Assembly (NCBI GenBank): GCA_027186245.1
Contig: CP114481.1
Span: forward strand, 24,335,501-24,399,500
DNA: 64,000 nt
Direction: 5' to 3'
DNA from: Coriaria nepalensis
Taxonomy: Eukaryota > Streptophyta > Magnoliopsida > Cucurbitales > Coriariaceae
The notes beneath the pieces are model-generated. The model worked only from the letters and a program-made list of their open reading frames with translations, did not search any database and was not told where the DNA came from. Shown piece after piece: positions 23,999 through 37,465 of this stretch. The first letter of the stretch is position 1. Each line of letters starts with the position of its first letter. The translations under genes and the position numbers were made by a program.

Positions 23999-26943
23999 TA
24001 TTTTAGCCTTAAAAAGTATATCATTCCGTCTTTTCATTTCATTAAATTGTTTCAAAGCACTTCGAACCAATTATATTTTTGCATTTAAGACACGACTTTC
24101 ATGAATAACTTTAATTAATCTATTGAAGGCAACTATGCATTTTTTTAGCCTAAAATTCATATTATTGCGTCTCTTTTTGTAATTAAATCATTCTAAATCG
24201 CTTCAAACAAAATTCGGCCTTTAAACATGACTTTCGTGCATAACTTGAAGTTAATCTATTGAAGGCAACAATGCATTTGTTTAGCCTTAAAGTCTTGTCA
24301 TTGAGTCTCATCCAGTCATTAAATCTTCTAAATTAAGTTGAACGAATTCTATTTTCGCCTTTCAAACATGATTTTCTTACATAACTTGCAATTAATTTAT
24401 TGACGACAACAATGCATTATTTTAGCCTTAAAAAGTGTATCATTCAGTCTTTTCATTTCATTAAATTGTTTGAAAGCACTTCGAACCAATTCTATTTTTG
24501 CATTTAAGACACGACTTTCATGCATAACTTGTAATTGATCTATTGAAGGCAACTCTGCATTTGTTTAGCCTTAAAGTCATATTATTGCACCTCTTTTAGG
24601 CATTAAATCATTCTAAATTACTTCGAACAAAATTCGGCCTTTAAACATGACTTTCGTGCATAACTTGCAGTTAATCTATTAAAGGCAACAATGCATTTGT
24701 TTAGCCTTAAAGTCGTGTCATTGAGTCTCATCCAGTCATTAAATCATTCTAAATTAAGTTGAACGAATTCTATTTTCGCCTTTCAAACATGATTTTCTTA
24801 CATAACATGCAATTAATTTATTGACGACAACAATGCATTATTTTAGCCTTAAAAAGTATATCATTCCGTCTTTTCATTTCATTAAATTGTTTCAAAGCAC
24901 TTCGAACCAATTATATTTTTGCATTTAAGACACGACTTTCATGAATAACTTGTAATTAATCTATTGAAGGCAACTATGCATTTTTTTAGCCTAAAATTCA
25001 TATTATTGCGTCTCTTTTAGTAATTAAATCATTCTAAATCGCTTCGAACAAAATTCGGCCTTTAAACATGACTTTCGTGTATAACTCGAAGTTAATCTAT
25101 TGAAGGCAACAATGCATTTGTTTAGCCTTAAAGTCTTGTCATTGAGTCTCATCCAGTCATTAAATCATTCTAAATTAAGTTGAACGAATTCTATTTTCGC
25201 CTTTCAAACATGATTTTCTTACATAACATGCAATTAATTTATTGACAACAACAATGCATTATTTTAGCCTTAAAAAGTATATCATTCAGTCTTTTCATTT
25301 CATTAAATTGTTTGAAAGCACTTCGAACCAATTCTATTTTTGCATTTAAGACACGACTTTCATGCATAACTTGTAATTGATCTATTGAAGGCAACTATGC
25401 ATTTGTTTAGCCTTAAAGTCATATTATTGGACCTCTTTTAGTCATTAAATCATTCTAAATTACTTCGAACAAAATTCGGCCTTTAAACATGACTTTCGTG
25501 CATAACTTGCAGTTAATCTATTAAAGGCAACAATGCATTTGTTTAGCATTAAAGTCTTGTCATTGAGTCTCATCCAGTCATTAAATCATTCTAGATTAAG
25601 TTGAACGAATTCTATTTTCGCCTTTCAAACATGATTTTCTTACATAACTTGCAATTAATTTATTGACGACAACAATGCATTATTTTAGCCTTAAAAAGTG
25701 TATCATTCAGTCTTTTCATTTCATTAAATTGTTTGAAAGCACTTCGAACCAATTCTATTTTTGCATTTAAGACACGACTTTCATGCATAACTTGTAATTG
25801 ATCTATTGAAGGCAACTATGCATTTTTTTTGCCTAAAATTCATATTATTGCGTCTCTTTTAGTCATTAAATCATTCTAAATCGCTCCGAACGAAATTCGG
25901 CCTTGAAACATGACTTTCGTGCATAACTTGCAGTTAATCTATTGAAGGCAACAATGCATTTGTTTAGCCTTAAAGTCTTGTCATTGAGTCTCATCCAGTC
26001 ATTAAATCATTCTAAATTAAGTTGAACGAATTCTATTTTCGCCTTTCAAACATGATTTTCTTACATAACATGCAATTAATTTATTGACGACAACAATGCA
26101 TTATTTTAGCCTTAAAAAGTATATCATTCAGTCTTTTCATTTCATTAAATTGTTTGAAAGCACTTCGAACCAATTCTATTTTTGCATTTAAGACACGACT
26201 TTCATGCATAACTTGTAATTGATCTATTGAAGGCAACTATGCATTTGTTTAGCCTTAAAGTCATATTATTGCACCTCTTTTAGTCATTAAATCATTCTAA
26301 ATTACTTCGAACGAAATTCGGCCTTTAAACATGACTTTCGTGCATAACTTGCAGTTAATCTATTGAAGGCAACAATGCATTTGTTTAGCCTTAAAGTCTT
26401 GTCATTGAGTCTCATCCAGTCATTAAATCATTCTAAATTAAGTTGAACGAATTCTATTTTCGCCTTTCAAACATGATTTTCTTACATAACTTGCAATTAA
26501 TTTATTGACGACAACAATGCATTATTTTAGCCTTAAAAAGTGTATCATTCAGTCTTTTCATTTCATTAAATTGTTTGAAAGCACTTCGAACCAATTCTAT
26601 TTTTGCATTTAAGACACGACTTTCATGCATAACTTGTAATTGATCTATTGAAGGCAACTATGCATTTTTTTAGCCTAAAATTCATATTATTCCGTCTCTT
26701 TTAGTCATTAAATCATTCTAAATCGCTTCGAACAAAATTCGGCCTTTAAACATGACTTTCGTGCATAACTTGCAGTTAATCTATTGAAGGTAACAATGCA
26801 TTTGTTTAGCCTTAAAGTCTTGTCATTGAGTCTCATCCAGTCATTAAATCATTCTAAATTAAGTTGAACGAATTCTATTTTCGCCTTTCAAACATGATTT
26901 TCTTACATCAAATGCAATTAATTTATTGACGACAACAGTGTAT
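23999..26943 (+). repeat. 842-bp dimer block (7 units)
   Basis: Units alternate between an 'agtatatc' form and an 'agtgtatc' form, except that two 'agtatatc' units are adjacent (24,839 and 25,260). 'cattccgtc' marks the units at 23,999 and 24,839. The pair 25,260-26,101 recurs at 26,102-26,943. Many A subunits here combine 'agtatatc' with 'gtttgaaag', a mix of the earlier X and Y markers. The first unit is 419 bp because of one-base losses in 'aactttaattaatc' and 'aaatcttctaaatt'. Confidence 0.82.
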
Positions 26944-27364
26944 TATTTTAGCCTTAAGAAGTATATCATTGAGTCTTTTCATATCATTAAATTGTATGAA
27001 AGCACTTCGAACCAATCCTATTTTTATATTTAAGACACGACTTTCATGCATAACTTGTAATTGATCTATTGAAGGCAACTATGCATTTTTCTAGCCTAAT
27101 ATTCATATCATTGCGTCTCTTTTAGTCATTAAACCATTCTAAATCGCTTCGAACGAAATTCGGCTTTTAAACTTGACTTTCGTGCATAACTTGCAGTTAA
27201 TCTATTGAAGGCAACAATGCATTTGTTTAGCCTTAAAGTCTTGTCATTGAGTCTCATCCCGTCATTAAATCATTCTAAATTAAGTTGAACGAATTTTATT
27301 TTCGCCCTTCAAACATGATTTTCTTACATAACATGCAATTAATTTATTGACGACAACAATGCAT
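26944..27364 (+). repeat. Highly divergent trimer
   Basis: The most diverged unit in the window. Its A and B subunits carry ten or so variants rare or absent elsewhere: 'gccttaagaag', 'cattgagtctttt', 'catatcatt', 'ttgtatgaaag', 'ccaatccta', 'tttatattta', 'tttttctagcctaat', 'catatcattg', 'aaaccattc' and 'cggcttttaaacttg'. The end of the preceding unit is also odd ('ttacatcaaatgc', 'acagtgtatt'). From its C subunit onward it looks ordinary. Confidence 0.85.
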
Positions 27365-28206
27365 TATTTTAGCCTTAAAAAGTATATCATTCAGTCTTTT
27401 CATTTCATTAAATTGTTTGAAAGCACTTCGAACCAATTCTATTTTTGCATTTAAGACACGACTTTCATGAATAACTTGTAATTGATCTATTGATGGCAAC
27501 TATGCATTTTTTCAGCCTTAAAGTCATATTATTGCACCTCTTTTAGTCATTAAATCATTCTAAATTACTTCGAATGAAATTCGGCCTTTAAACATGACTT
27601 TCGTGCATAACTTGCAGTTAATCTATTGAAGGCAACAATGCATTTGTTTAGCCTTAAAGTCTAGTCATTGAGTCTCATCCAGTCATTAAATCATTCTAAA
27701 TTAAGTTGAACGAATTCTATTTTCGCCTTTCAAACATGATTTTCTTACATAACTTGCAATTAATTTATTGACGACAACAATGCATTATTTTAGCCTTCAA
27801 AAGTATATCGTTCAGTCTTTTCATTTCATTAAATTGTTTGAAAGCACTTCGAACCAATTCTATTTTTGCATTTAAGACACGACTTTCATGAATAACTTGT
27901 AATTGATCTATTGAAGGCAACTATGCATTTTTTCAGCCTTAAAGTCATATTATTGCACCTCTTTTAGTCATTAAATCATTCTAAATTACTTCGAATGAAA
28001 TTCGGCCTTTAAACATGACTTTCGTGCATAACTTGCAGTTAATCTATTGAAGGCAACAATGCATTTGTTTAGCCTTAAAGTCTAGTCATTGAGTCTCATC
28101 CAGTCATTAAATCATTCTAAATTAAGTTGAACGAATTCTATTTTCGCCTTTCAAACATGATTTTCTCACATAACTTGCAATTAATTTATTGACGACAACA
28201 ATGCAT
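27365..28206 (+). repeat. 421-bp tandem duplication (two trimers)
   Basis: Units 27,365-27,785 and 27,786-28,206 share 'ttttttcagcc', 'gcacctc', 'cgaatgaaattcgg' and 'gtctagtcattg'. They differ at the start of A ('cttaaaaagtatatcatt' against 'cttcaaaagtatatcgtt') and at 'gatggcaac' against 'gaaggcaac'. This is amplification at the single-trimer level, unlike the multi-trimer HORs to the left. Confidence 0.85.
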
Positions 28207-28627
28207 TATTTTAGCCTTAAAGAGAATATCGTTCAGTCTTTTCATTTCATTAAATTGTTTGGAAGCACTTCGAACCAATTCTATTTTTGCATTTAAAACA
28301 TGACTTTCATGAATAACTTGTAATTGATCTATTGAAGGCAACTATGCATTTTTTTAGCCTAAAATTCATATTATTGGGTCTCTTTTAGTCATTAAATCAT
28401 TCTAAATCGCTTCGAACGAAAGTCGGCCTTTAAACATGACTTTCGTGCATAACTTGCAGTTAATCTATTGAAGGCAACAATGCATTTGTTTAGCCTTAAA
28501 GTCATGTCATTGAGTCTCATCCCGTCATTAAATCATTCTAAATTAAGTTGAACGAATTCTATTTTCGCCTTTCAAACATTGTTTTCTTACATAACTTGCA
28601 ATTAATTTATTGATGACAACTATGCAT
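27786..28627 (+). repeat. Two-trimer module, repeated 3,368 bp downstream
   Basis: A unit with 'gccttcaaaagtatatcg' followed by a unit with 'ccttaaagagaatatcg', 'gtttggaagc' and 'attgggtctc'. The same ordered pair recurs at 31,154-31,995, exactly 8 trimers away. The 'agagaatatc' form alone also appears in units at 34,942, 39,150, 41,676, 43,360 and 44,202. Confidence 0.85.
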
Positions 28628-31600
28628 TATTTTAGCCTTAAAAAGTATATCGTTCAGTCTTTTCATTTCATTAAATTGGTTGAAAGCACTTCGAACCAAT
28701 TCTATTTTTGCATTGAAGACACGACTTTCACGAATAACTTCTAATTGATCTATTGAAGGCAACTATGCATTTTTTCAGCCATAAAGTCATATTGTTGCAC
28801 CTCTTTTAGTCATTAAATCATTCTAAATTACTTCGAACGAAATTCGGCCTTTAAACATGACGTTCGTGCATAACTTGCAGTTGATCTATTGAAGGCAACA
28901 ATGCATTTGTTTAGCCTTAAAGTCATGTCATTGAGTCTCATCCCGTCACTAAATAATTCTAAATTAAGTTGAATGAATTCTATTTTCGCCTTTCAAACAT
29001 TATTTTCTTACATAACTTGCAATTAATTTATTGACGACAACAATGCATTATTTTAGCCTTAGAAAGTGTATCATTCAGTCTTTTCATTTCATTAAATTGT
29101 TTGAAAGCACTTCGAACCAATTCTATTTTTGCATCTAAGACACGACTTTCATGCATAACTTGTAATTGATCTATTGAAGGCAACTATGCATTTTTTTAGC
29201 CTTAAAGTCATATTATTGCGCCTCTTTTATTCATTAAATCATTCAAAATTACTTCGAACGAAAGTCGGCCTTTAAACATGACTTTCGTGCATAACTTGAA
29301 GTTAATCTATTGAAGGCAACAATGCATTTGTTTAGCCTTAAAGTCATGTCATTGAGTCTCATCCCGTCATTAAATCATTCTAAATTAAGTTGAACGAATT
29401 CTATTTTCGCCTTTCAAACATGATTTTCTTACATAACTTGCAATTAATTTATTGATGACAACAATGCATTATTTTAGCCTTCAAAAGTATATCGTTCAGT
29501 CTTTTCATTTCATTACATTGTTTGAAAGCACTTCGAACCAATTCTATTTTTGCATTTAAGACACGACTTTCATGAATAACTTGTAATTGATCTATTGAAG
29601 GCAACTATGCATTTTTTTAGCCTTAAAGTCATATTATTGCGTCTATTTTAGTCATTAAATCATTCTAAATCGCTTCGAACGAAAGTCGGCCTTTAAACAT
29701 GACTTTCGTGCATAACTTGCAGTTAATCTATTGAAAGCAACAATGCATTTGTTTAACCTTAAAGTCATGTCATTGAGTCTCTTCTAGTCAATAAATCATA
29801 CTAAATTAATTCAAATGAATTTTATTTTCGCTCTTCAAACATGATTTTCTTTCATAACATGCAATTAATTTATTGACGACAACAATGCATTATTTGAGCC
29901 TTAAAAAGTATATCATTCAGTCTTTTCATTTCATTAAATTGTTTGAAAGCACTGCGAACCAATTCTATTTTTGCATTTAAGACACGACTTTCAAGCATAA
30001 CTAGTAATTGATCTATTGAAGGCAACTATGCATTTTTTTAGCCTTAAAGTCATATTATTGCGCCTCTTTTAGTCATTAAATCATTCTGAATTACTTCGAA
30101 CGAAATTCGGCATTTAAACATGACGTTCGTGCATAACTTGCAGTTGATCTATTGAAGGCAACAATGCATTTGTTTAGCCTTAAAGTCATGTCACTGAGTC
30201 TCTTCTAGTCAATAAATCATACTAAATTAATTCAAATGAATTTTATTTTCGCCCTTCAACCATGATTTTCTTACATCACACGCAATTAATTTATTCACGA
30301 CAACAATGCATTATTTTAGCCTTAAAAAGTATATCATTCAGTCTTTTCATTTCATTAAATTGTTTGAAAGGACTTCGAACCAATTCTATTTTTGCATTTA
30401 AGACACGACTTTCATGGATAACTTGTAATTGATCTATTGAAGGCAACTATGCATTTTTTTAGCCTTAAAGTCATATTATTGCGCCGCGTTTAGTCATTAA
30501 ATCATTCTGAATTACTTCGAACGAAATTCGGCCTTTAAACAAGACGTTCGTGCATAACTTGCAGTTGATCTATTGAACGCAAGAATGCATTTGTTTAGCC
30601 TTAAAGTCATGTCATTGAGTCTCATCCCGTCATTATATCATTCTAAATTAAGTTGAACGAATTCTATTTTCGCCTTTCAAACATGATTTTCTTACATAAC
30701 TTGCAATTAATTTATTGACGACAACAATGCATTATTTTAGCCTTAGAAAGTGTATCATTCAGTCTTTTCATTTCATTAAATTGTTTGAAAGCACTTCGAA
30801 CCAATTCTATTTTTGCATCCAAGACACGACTTTCATGCATAACTTGTAATTGATTTATTGAAGGCAACTATGCATTTTTTTAGCCTTAAAGTCATATTAT
30901 TGCGCCTCTTTTATTCATTAAATCATTCAAAATTACTTCGAACGAAAGTCGGCCTTTAAACATGACTTTCGTGCATAACTTGAAGTTAATCAATTGAAGG
31001 CAACAATGCATTTGTTTAGCCTTAAAGTCATGTCATTGAGTCTCATCCCGTCATTAAATCATTCTAAATTAAGTTGAACGAATTCTATTTTCGCCTTTCA
31101 AACATGATTTTCTTACATAACTTGCAATTAATTTATTGACGACAACAATGCATTATTTTAGCCTTCAAAAGTATATCGTTCAGTCTTTTCATTTCATTAA
31201 ATTGTTTGAAAGCACTTCGAACCAATTCTATTTTTGCATTTAAGACACGACTTTCATGAATAACTTGTAATTGATCTATTGAAGGCAACTATGCATTTTT
31301 TCAGCCTTAAAGTCATATTATTGCACCTCTTTTAGTCATTAAATCATTCTAAATTACTTCGAATGAAATTCGGCCTTTAAACATGACTTTCGTGCATAAC
31401 TTGCAGTTAATCTATTGAAGGCAACAATGCATTTGTTTAGCCTTAAAGTCTAGTCATTGAGTCTCATCCAGTCATTAAATCATTCTAAATTAAGTTGAAC
31501 GAATTCTATTTTCGCCTTTCAAACATGATTTTCTCACATAACTTGCAATTAATTTATTGACGACAACAATGCATTATTTTAGCCTTAAAGAGAATATCGT

Positions 31601-32416
31601 TCAGTCTTTTCATTTCATTAAATTGTTTGGAAGCACTTCGAACCAATTCTATTTTTGCATTTAAGACATGACTTTCATGAATAACTTGTAATTGATCTAT
31701 TGAAGGCAACTATGCATTTTTTTAGCCTAAAATTCATATTATTGGGTCTCTTTTAGTCATTAAATCATTCTAAATCGCTTCGAACGAAAGTCGGCCTTTA
31801 AACATGACTTTCGTGCATAACTTGCAGTTAATCTATTGAAGGAAACAATGCATTTGTTTAGCCTTAAAGTCATGTCATTGAGTCTCATCCCGTCATTAAA
31901 TCATTCTAAATTAAGTTGAACGAATTCTATTTTCGCCTTTCAAACATGATTTTCTTACAGTTATTGCAATTAATTTATTGACGACAACAATGCATTATTT
32001 TAGCCTTAAAAAGTGTATCATTCAGTCTTTTCATTTCATTAAATTGTTTGAAAGCACTTCGAACCAATTCTATTTTTGCATTTTGGACACGACTTTCATG
32101 GATAACTCGTAATTGATCTATTGAAGGCAACTATGCATTTTTTTAGACTAAAATTCATATTATTGCGTCTCTTTTAGTCATTAAATCATTCTAAATCGCT
32201 TCGAACAAAATTCGGCCTTTAAACATGACTTTCGTGCATAACTTGCAGTTAATCTATTGAAGGCAACAATGCATTTGTTTAGCCTTAAAGTCTTGTCATT
32301 GAGTCTCATCCAGTCATTAAATCATTCTAAATTAAGTTGAACGAATTCTATTTTCGCCTTTCAAACATGATTTTCTTACATAACATGCAATTAATTTATT
32401 GACGACAACAATGCAT
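28628..32416 (+). repeat. Mosaic block with 1,684-bp and 3,368-bp repeats
   Basis: Nine trimers. The ordered pair 'ccttagaaagtg' then 'ccttcaaaagtatatcg' occurs at 29,049-29,890 and again at 30,733-31,574, 1,684 bp (4 trimers) apart. Units at 29,891 and 30,312 carry 'ttcaagcataactag' and 'aaaggacttcg', which reappear at 35,783 and 36,204. The unit at 31,154 starts the second copy of the 3,368-bp repeat. The unit at 31,996 has 'cattttggacacg' and follows a micro-inverted C end. Confidence 0.83.
31959..31964 (-). other. Apparent 6-bp micro-inversion
   Basis: At the end of the C subunit nearly every unit reads 'ttacataacttgc' or 'ttacataacatgc'. Here it reads 'ttacagttattgc': the six bases 'ataact' are replaced by their exact reverse complement 'agttat', with unchanged flanks. 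An inversion or template switch explains this in one step; independent substitution needs four changes in six bases. Confidence 0.7.
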
Positions 32417-33257
32417 TATTTTAGCCTTAAAAAGTATATCATTCAGTCTTTTCATTTCATTAAATTGTTTCAAAGCACTTCGAACCAATTCTATTTTTGC
32501 ATTTAAGACACGACTTTCATGCATAACTTGTAATTGACATATTGAAGGCAACTATGCATTTTTTTAGCCGTAAAGTCATATTATTGCGCCTCTTTTATTC
32601 ATTAAATCATTCAAAATTACTTCGAACGAAATTCGGCCTTTAAACATGACTTTCGTGCATAACTTGCGGTTGATCTATTGAAGGCAACAATGCATTTGTT
32701 TAGCCTTAAAGTCATGTCACTGAGTCTCTTCTAGTCAATAAATCATACTAAATTAATTCGAATGAATTTTATTTTCGCTCTTCAAACAGATTTTCTTACA
32801 TAACATGCAATAAATTTATTGACGACAACAATGCATTATTTTAGCCTTAAAAAGTATATCATTCAGTCTTTTCATTTCATTAAATTGTTTGAAAGCACTT
32901 CGAACCAATTCTATTTTTGCATTTAAGACACGACTTTCAAGCATAACTAGTAATTGATCTATTGAAGGCAACTATGCATTTTTTTAGCCTTAAAGTCATA
33001 TTATTGCGCCTCTTTTAGTCATTAAATCATTCTGAATTACTTCGAACGAAATTCGGCCTTTAAACATGACGTTCGTGCATAACTTGCAGTTGATCTATTG
33101 AAGGCAACAATGCATTTGCTTAGCCTTAAAGTCATGTCACTGAGTCTCTTCTAGTCAATAAATCATACAAAATTAATTTGAATGAATTTTATTTTCGCCC
33201 TTCAAACATGATTTTCTTACATAACATGCAATTAATTTATTGACGATAACAATGCAT
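32417..33257 (+). repeat. Deletion-marked two-trimer module, copy 1
   Basis: The first trimer (420 bp) has 'agccgtaaagtc' in B and, in C, 'cttcaaacagatttt', one base short of the usual 'cttcaaacatgatttt', followed by 'gcaataaattta'. The second has 'ttcaagcataactag'. The same combination occurs at 35,363, 36,625, 52,205 and 57,679. This copy and those at 52,205 and 57,679 also share 'aacttgcggttgatc', where the copies at 35,363 and 36,625 have 'aacttgcagttgatc'. Confidence 0.88.
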
Positions 33258-35362
33258 TATTTTGGCCTTAAAAAGTATATCATTCAGTCTTTTCATTTCA
33301 TTAAATAGTTTCAAAGCACTTCGAACCAGTTATATTTTTGCATTTAAGACACGACTTTCATGGATAACTTGTAATTGATCTATTGAAGGCAACTATGCAT
33401 TTTTTTAGCCTAAAATTCATATTATTGCGTCTCTTTTAGCCATTAAATCCTTCTAAATCGCTTCGAACGAAATTCAGCCTTTAAACATGACTTTCGTGCA
33501 TAACATGCACTTAATCTATTGAAGGCAACAATGCATTTGTTTAGCCTTAAAGTCATGTCACTGAGTCTCTTCTAGTCATTAAATCATACTAAATTAATTC
33601 GAATGAATTTTATTCTCGCCCTTCAAACATGATTTTCTTACATAAATTGCAATTAATTTATTGACGACAACAATGCATTATTTTAGCCTTAAAAAGTATA
33701 TCATTCAGTCTTTTCATTTCATTAAATTGTTTCAAATCACTTCGAACCAATTATATTTTTGCATTTAAGACACGACTTTCATGAATAACTTGTAATTGAT
33801 CTATTGAAGGCAACTATGCATTTTTTTAGCCTAAAATTCATATTATTCCGTCTCTTTTAGTCATTAAATCATTCTAAATCGCTTCGAATGAAATTCGGCC
33901 TTTAAACATGACTTTCGTGCATAACTTGCAATTGATCTATTGAAGGCAACAATGCATTTGTTTAGCCTTAAAGTCATGTCACTGAGTCTCTTCTAGTCAA
34001 TAAATCATACAAAATTAATTTGAATGAATTTTATTTTCGCCCTTCAAACATGATTTTCTTACATAACATGCAATTAATTTATTGACGACAACAATGCATT
34101 ATTTTAGCCTTAAAAAGTGTATCATTCAGTCTTTTCATTTCATTAAATTGTTTGAAAGCACTTCGAACCAATTCTATTTTTGCATTTAAGACACGACTTT
34201 CATGAATAACTTGTAATTGATCTATTGAAGGCAACTATGCATTTTTCTAGCCTTAAAGTCATATTATTGCGCCTCTTTTAGTCATTAAATCATTCTAAAT
34301 TACTTCGAACGAAATTCGGCCTTTAAACATGACTTTCGTGCATAACTTGCAGTTATTCTATTGAAGGCAACAATGCATTTGTTTAGCCTTAAAGTCATGT
34401 CAATGAGTCTCATCCCGCCATTAAATCATTCTAAATTAAGTTGAACGAATTCTATTTTCGCCTTTCAAACATGATTTTCTTACATAACTTGCAATTAATT
34501 TATTGACGACAACAATGCATTATTTTAGCCTTAAAAAGTATATCGTTCAGTCTTTTCATTTCATTAAACTGTTTGGAAGCACTTCGAACCAATTCTATTT
34601 TTGCATTTAAGACACGACTTTCATGAATAACTTGTAATTGATCTATTGAAGGCAACTATGCATTTTTTTAGCCTTAAAGTCATATTATTGCGCCTCTTTT
34701 AGTCATTAAATCATTCTAAATTACTTCGAACGAAATTCGGCCTTTAAACATGACTTTCGTGCATAACTTGCAGTTAATCTATTGAAGGCAACAATGCATT
34801 TGTTTAGCCTTAAAGTCATGTCATTGAGTCTCATCCCGTCATTAAATCATTCTAAATTAAGTTGAACGAATTCTATTTTCGCCTTTCAAACATGATTTTC
34901 TTACATAACTTGCAATTAATTTATTGACGACAACAATGCATTATTTTAGCCTTAAAGAGAATATCGTTCAGTCTTTTCATTTCATTAAATTGTTTGAAAG
35001 CACTTCGAACCAATTCTATTTTTGCATTTAAGACACGACTTTCATGGATAACTCGTAATTGATCTATTGAAGGCAACTATGCATTTTTTTAGCCTAAAAT
35101 TCATATTATTGCGTCTCTTTTAGTCATTAAATCATTCTAAATCGCTTCGAACAAAATTCGGCCTTTAAACATGACTTTCGTGCATAACTTGCAGTTAATC
35201 TATTGAAGGCAACAATTCATTTGTTTAGCCTTAAAGTCTAGTCATTGAGTCTCATCCAGTCATTAAATCATTCTAAATTAAGTTGAACGAATTCTATTTT
35301 CGCCTTTCAAACATGATTTTCTTACGTAACTTGCAATTAATTTATTGACGACAACAATGCAT
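32837..35362 (+). repeat. Six-trimer block, first copy of a ~4,208-bp HOR
   Basis: Six trimers that recur at 37,045-39,570, 4,208 bp away. Shared rare markers: 'gcatttgcttagcc', 'attttggcc', 'ttaaatagtttc', 'gaaccagttat', 'ttcaaatcacttc', 'catcccgccatt', 'attaaactgtttgg' and 'caattcatttg'. Visible differences include 'tttagccatt' (33,437) against 'tttagtcatt', and 'attcggcctt' against 'attcgggctt' at 38,101. The period is 10 trimers minus 2 bases, because two 420-bp units (35,363 and 36,625) lie between the copies. Confidence 0.87.
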
Positions 35363-37465
35363 TATTTTAGCCTTAAAAAGTATATCGTTCAGTCTTTTCA
35401 TTTCATTAAATTGTTTCAAAGCACTTCGAACCAATTCTATTTTTGCATTTAAGACACGACTTTCATGAATAACTTGTAATTGACATATTGAAGGCAACTA
35501 TGCATTTTTTTAGCCGTAAAGTCATATTATTGCGCCTCTTTTATTCATTAAATCATTCAAAATTACTTCGAACGAAATTCGGCCTTTAAACATGACTTTC
35601 GTGCATAACTTGCAGTTGATCTATTGAAGGCAACAATGCATTTGTTTAGCCTTAAAGTCATGTCACTGAGTCTCTTCTAGTCAATAAATCATACTAAATT
35701 AATTCGAATGAATTTTATTTTCGCTCTTCAAACAGATTTTCTTACATAACATGCAATAAATTTATTGACGACAACAATGCATTATTTTAGCCTTAAAAAG
35801 TATATCATTCAGTCTTTTCATTTCATTAAATTGTTTGAAAGCACTTCGAACCAATTCTATTTTTGCATTTAAGACACGACTTTCAAGCATAACTAGTAAT
35901 TGATCTATTGAAGGCAACTATGCATTTTTTTAGCCTTAAAGTCATATTATTGCGCCTCTTTTAGTCATTAAATCATTCTGAATTACTTCGAACGAAATTC
36001 GGCATTTAAACATGACGTTCGTGCATAACTTGCAGTTGATCTATTGAAGGCAACAATGCATTTGTTTAGCCTTAAAGTCATGTCACTGAGTCTCTTCTAG
36101 TCAATAAATCATACTAAATTAATTCAAATGAATTTTATTTTCGCCCTTCAACCATGATTTTCTTACATCACACGCAATTAATTTATTCACGACAACAATG
36201 CATTATTTTAGCCTTAAAAAGTATATCATTCAGTCTTTTCATTTCATTAAATTGTTTGAAAGGACTTCGAACCAATTCTATTTTTGCATTTAAGACACGA
36301 CTTTCATGGATAACTTGTAATTGATCTATTGAAGGCAACTATGCATTTTTTTAGCCTAAAATTCATATTATTGCGTCTCTTTTAGTCATTAAATCATTCT
36401 AAATCGCTTCGAACAAAATTCGGCCTTTAAACATGACTTTCGTGCATAACTTGCAGTTAATCTATTGAAGGCAACAATTCATTTGTTTAGCCTTAAAGTC
36501 TAGTCATTGAGTCTCATCCAGTCATTAAATCATTCTAAATTAAGTTGAACGAATTCTATTTTCGCCTTTCAAACATGATTTTCTTACGTAACTTGCAATT
36601 AATTTATTGACGACAACAATGCATTATTTTAGCCTTAAAAAGTATATCGTTCAGTCTTTTCATTTCATTAAATTGTTTCAAAGCACTTCGAACCAATTCT
36701 ATTTTTGCATTTAAGACACGACTTTCATGAATAACTTGTAATTGACATATTGAAGGCAACTATGCATTTTTTTAGCCGTAAAGTCATATTATTGCGCCTC
36801 TTTTATTCATTAAATCATTCAAAATTACTTCGAACGAAATTCGGCCTTTAAACATGACTTTCGTGCATAACTTGCAGTTGATCTATTGAAGGCAACAATG
36901 CATTTGTTTAGCCTTAAAGTCATGTCACTGAGTCTCTTCTAGTCAATAAATCATACTAAATTAATTCGAATGAATTTTATTTTCGCTCTTCAAACAGATT
37001 TTCTTACATAACATGCAATAAATTTATTGACGACAACAATGCATTATTTTAGCCTTAAAAAGTATATCATTCAGTCTTTTCATTTCATTAAATTGTTTGA
37101 AAGCACTTCGAACCAATTCTATTTTTGCATTTAAGACACGACTTTCAAGCATAACTAGTAATTGATCTATTGAAGGCAACTATGCATTTTTTTAGCCTTA
37201 AAGTCATATTATTGCGCCTCTTTTAGTCATTAAATTATTCTGAATTACTTCGAACGAAATTCGGCCTTTAAACATGACGTTCGTGCATAACTTGCAGTTG
37301 ATCTATTGAAGGCAACAATGCATTTGCTTAGCCTTAAAGTCATGTCACTGAGTCTCTTCTAGTCAATAAATCATACAAAATTAATTTGAATGAATTTTAT
37401 TTTCGCCCTTCAAACATGATTTTCTTACATAACATGCAATTAATTTATTGACGATAACAATGCAT
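34942..37465 (+). repeat. 1,262-bp tandem duplication (3 trimers twice)
   Basis: Units at 34,942, 35,363 and 35,783 correspond to those at 36,204, 36,625 and 37,045. Clear identity runs from about 35,080 to 36,000 and from about 36,342 to 37,262, including 'caattcatttg', 'cttacgtaac', the one-base deletion in C and 'ttcaagcataactag'. The start of the second copy (36,204 to about 36,340) instead matches the unit at 30,312 ('aaaggacttcg'), so the junction is a mosaic. Confidence 0.83.
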
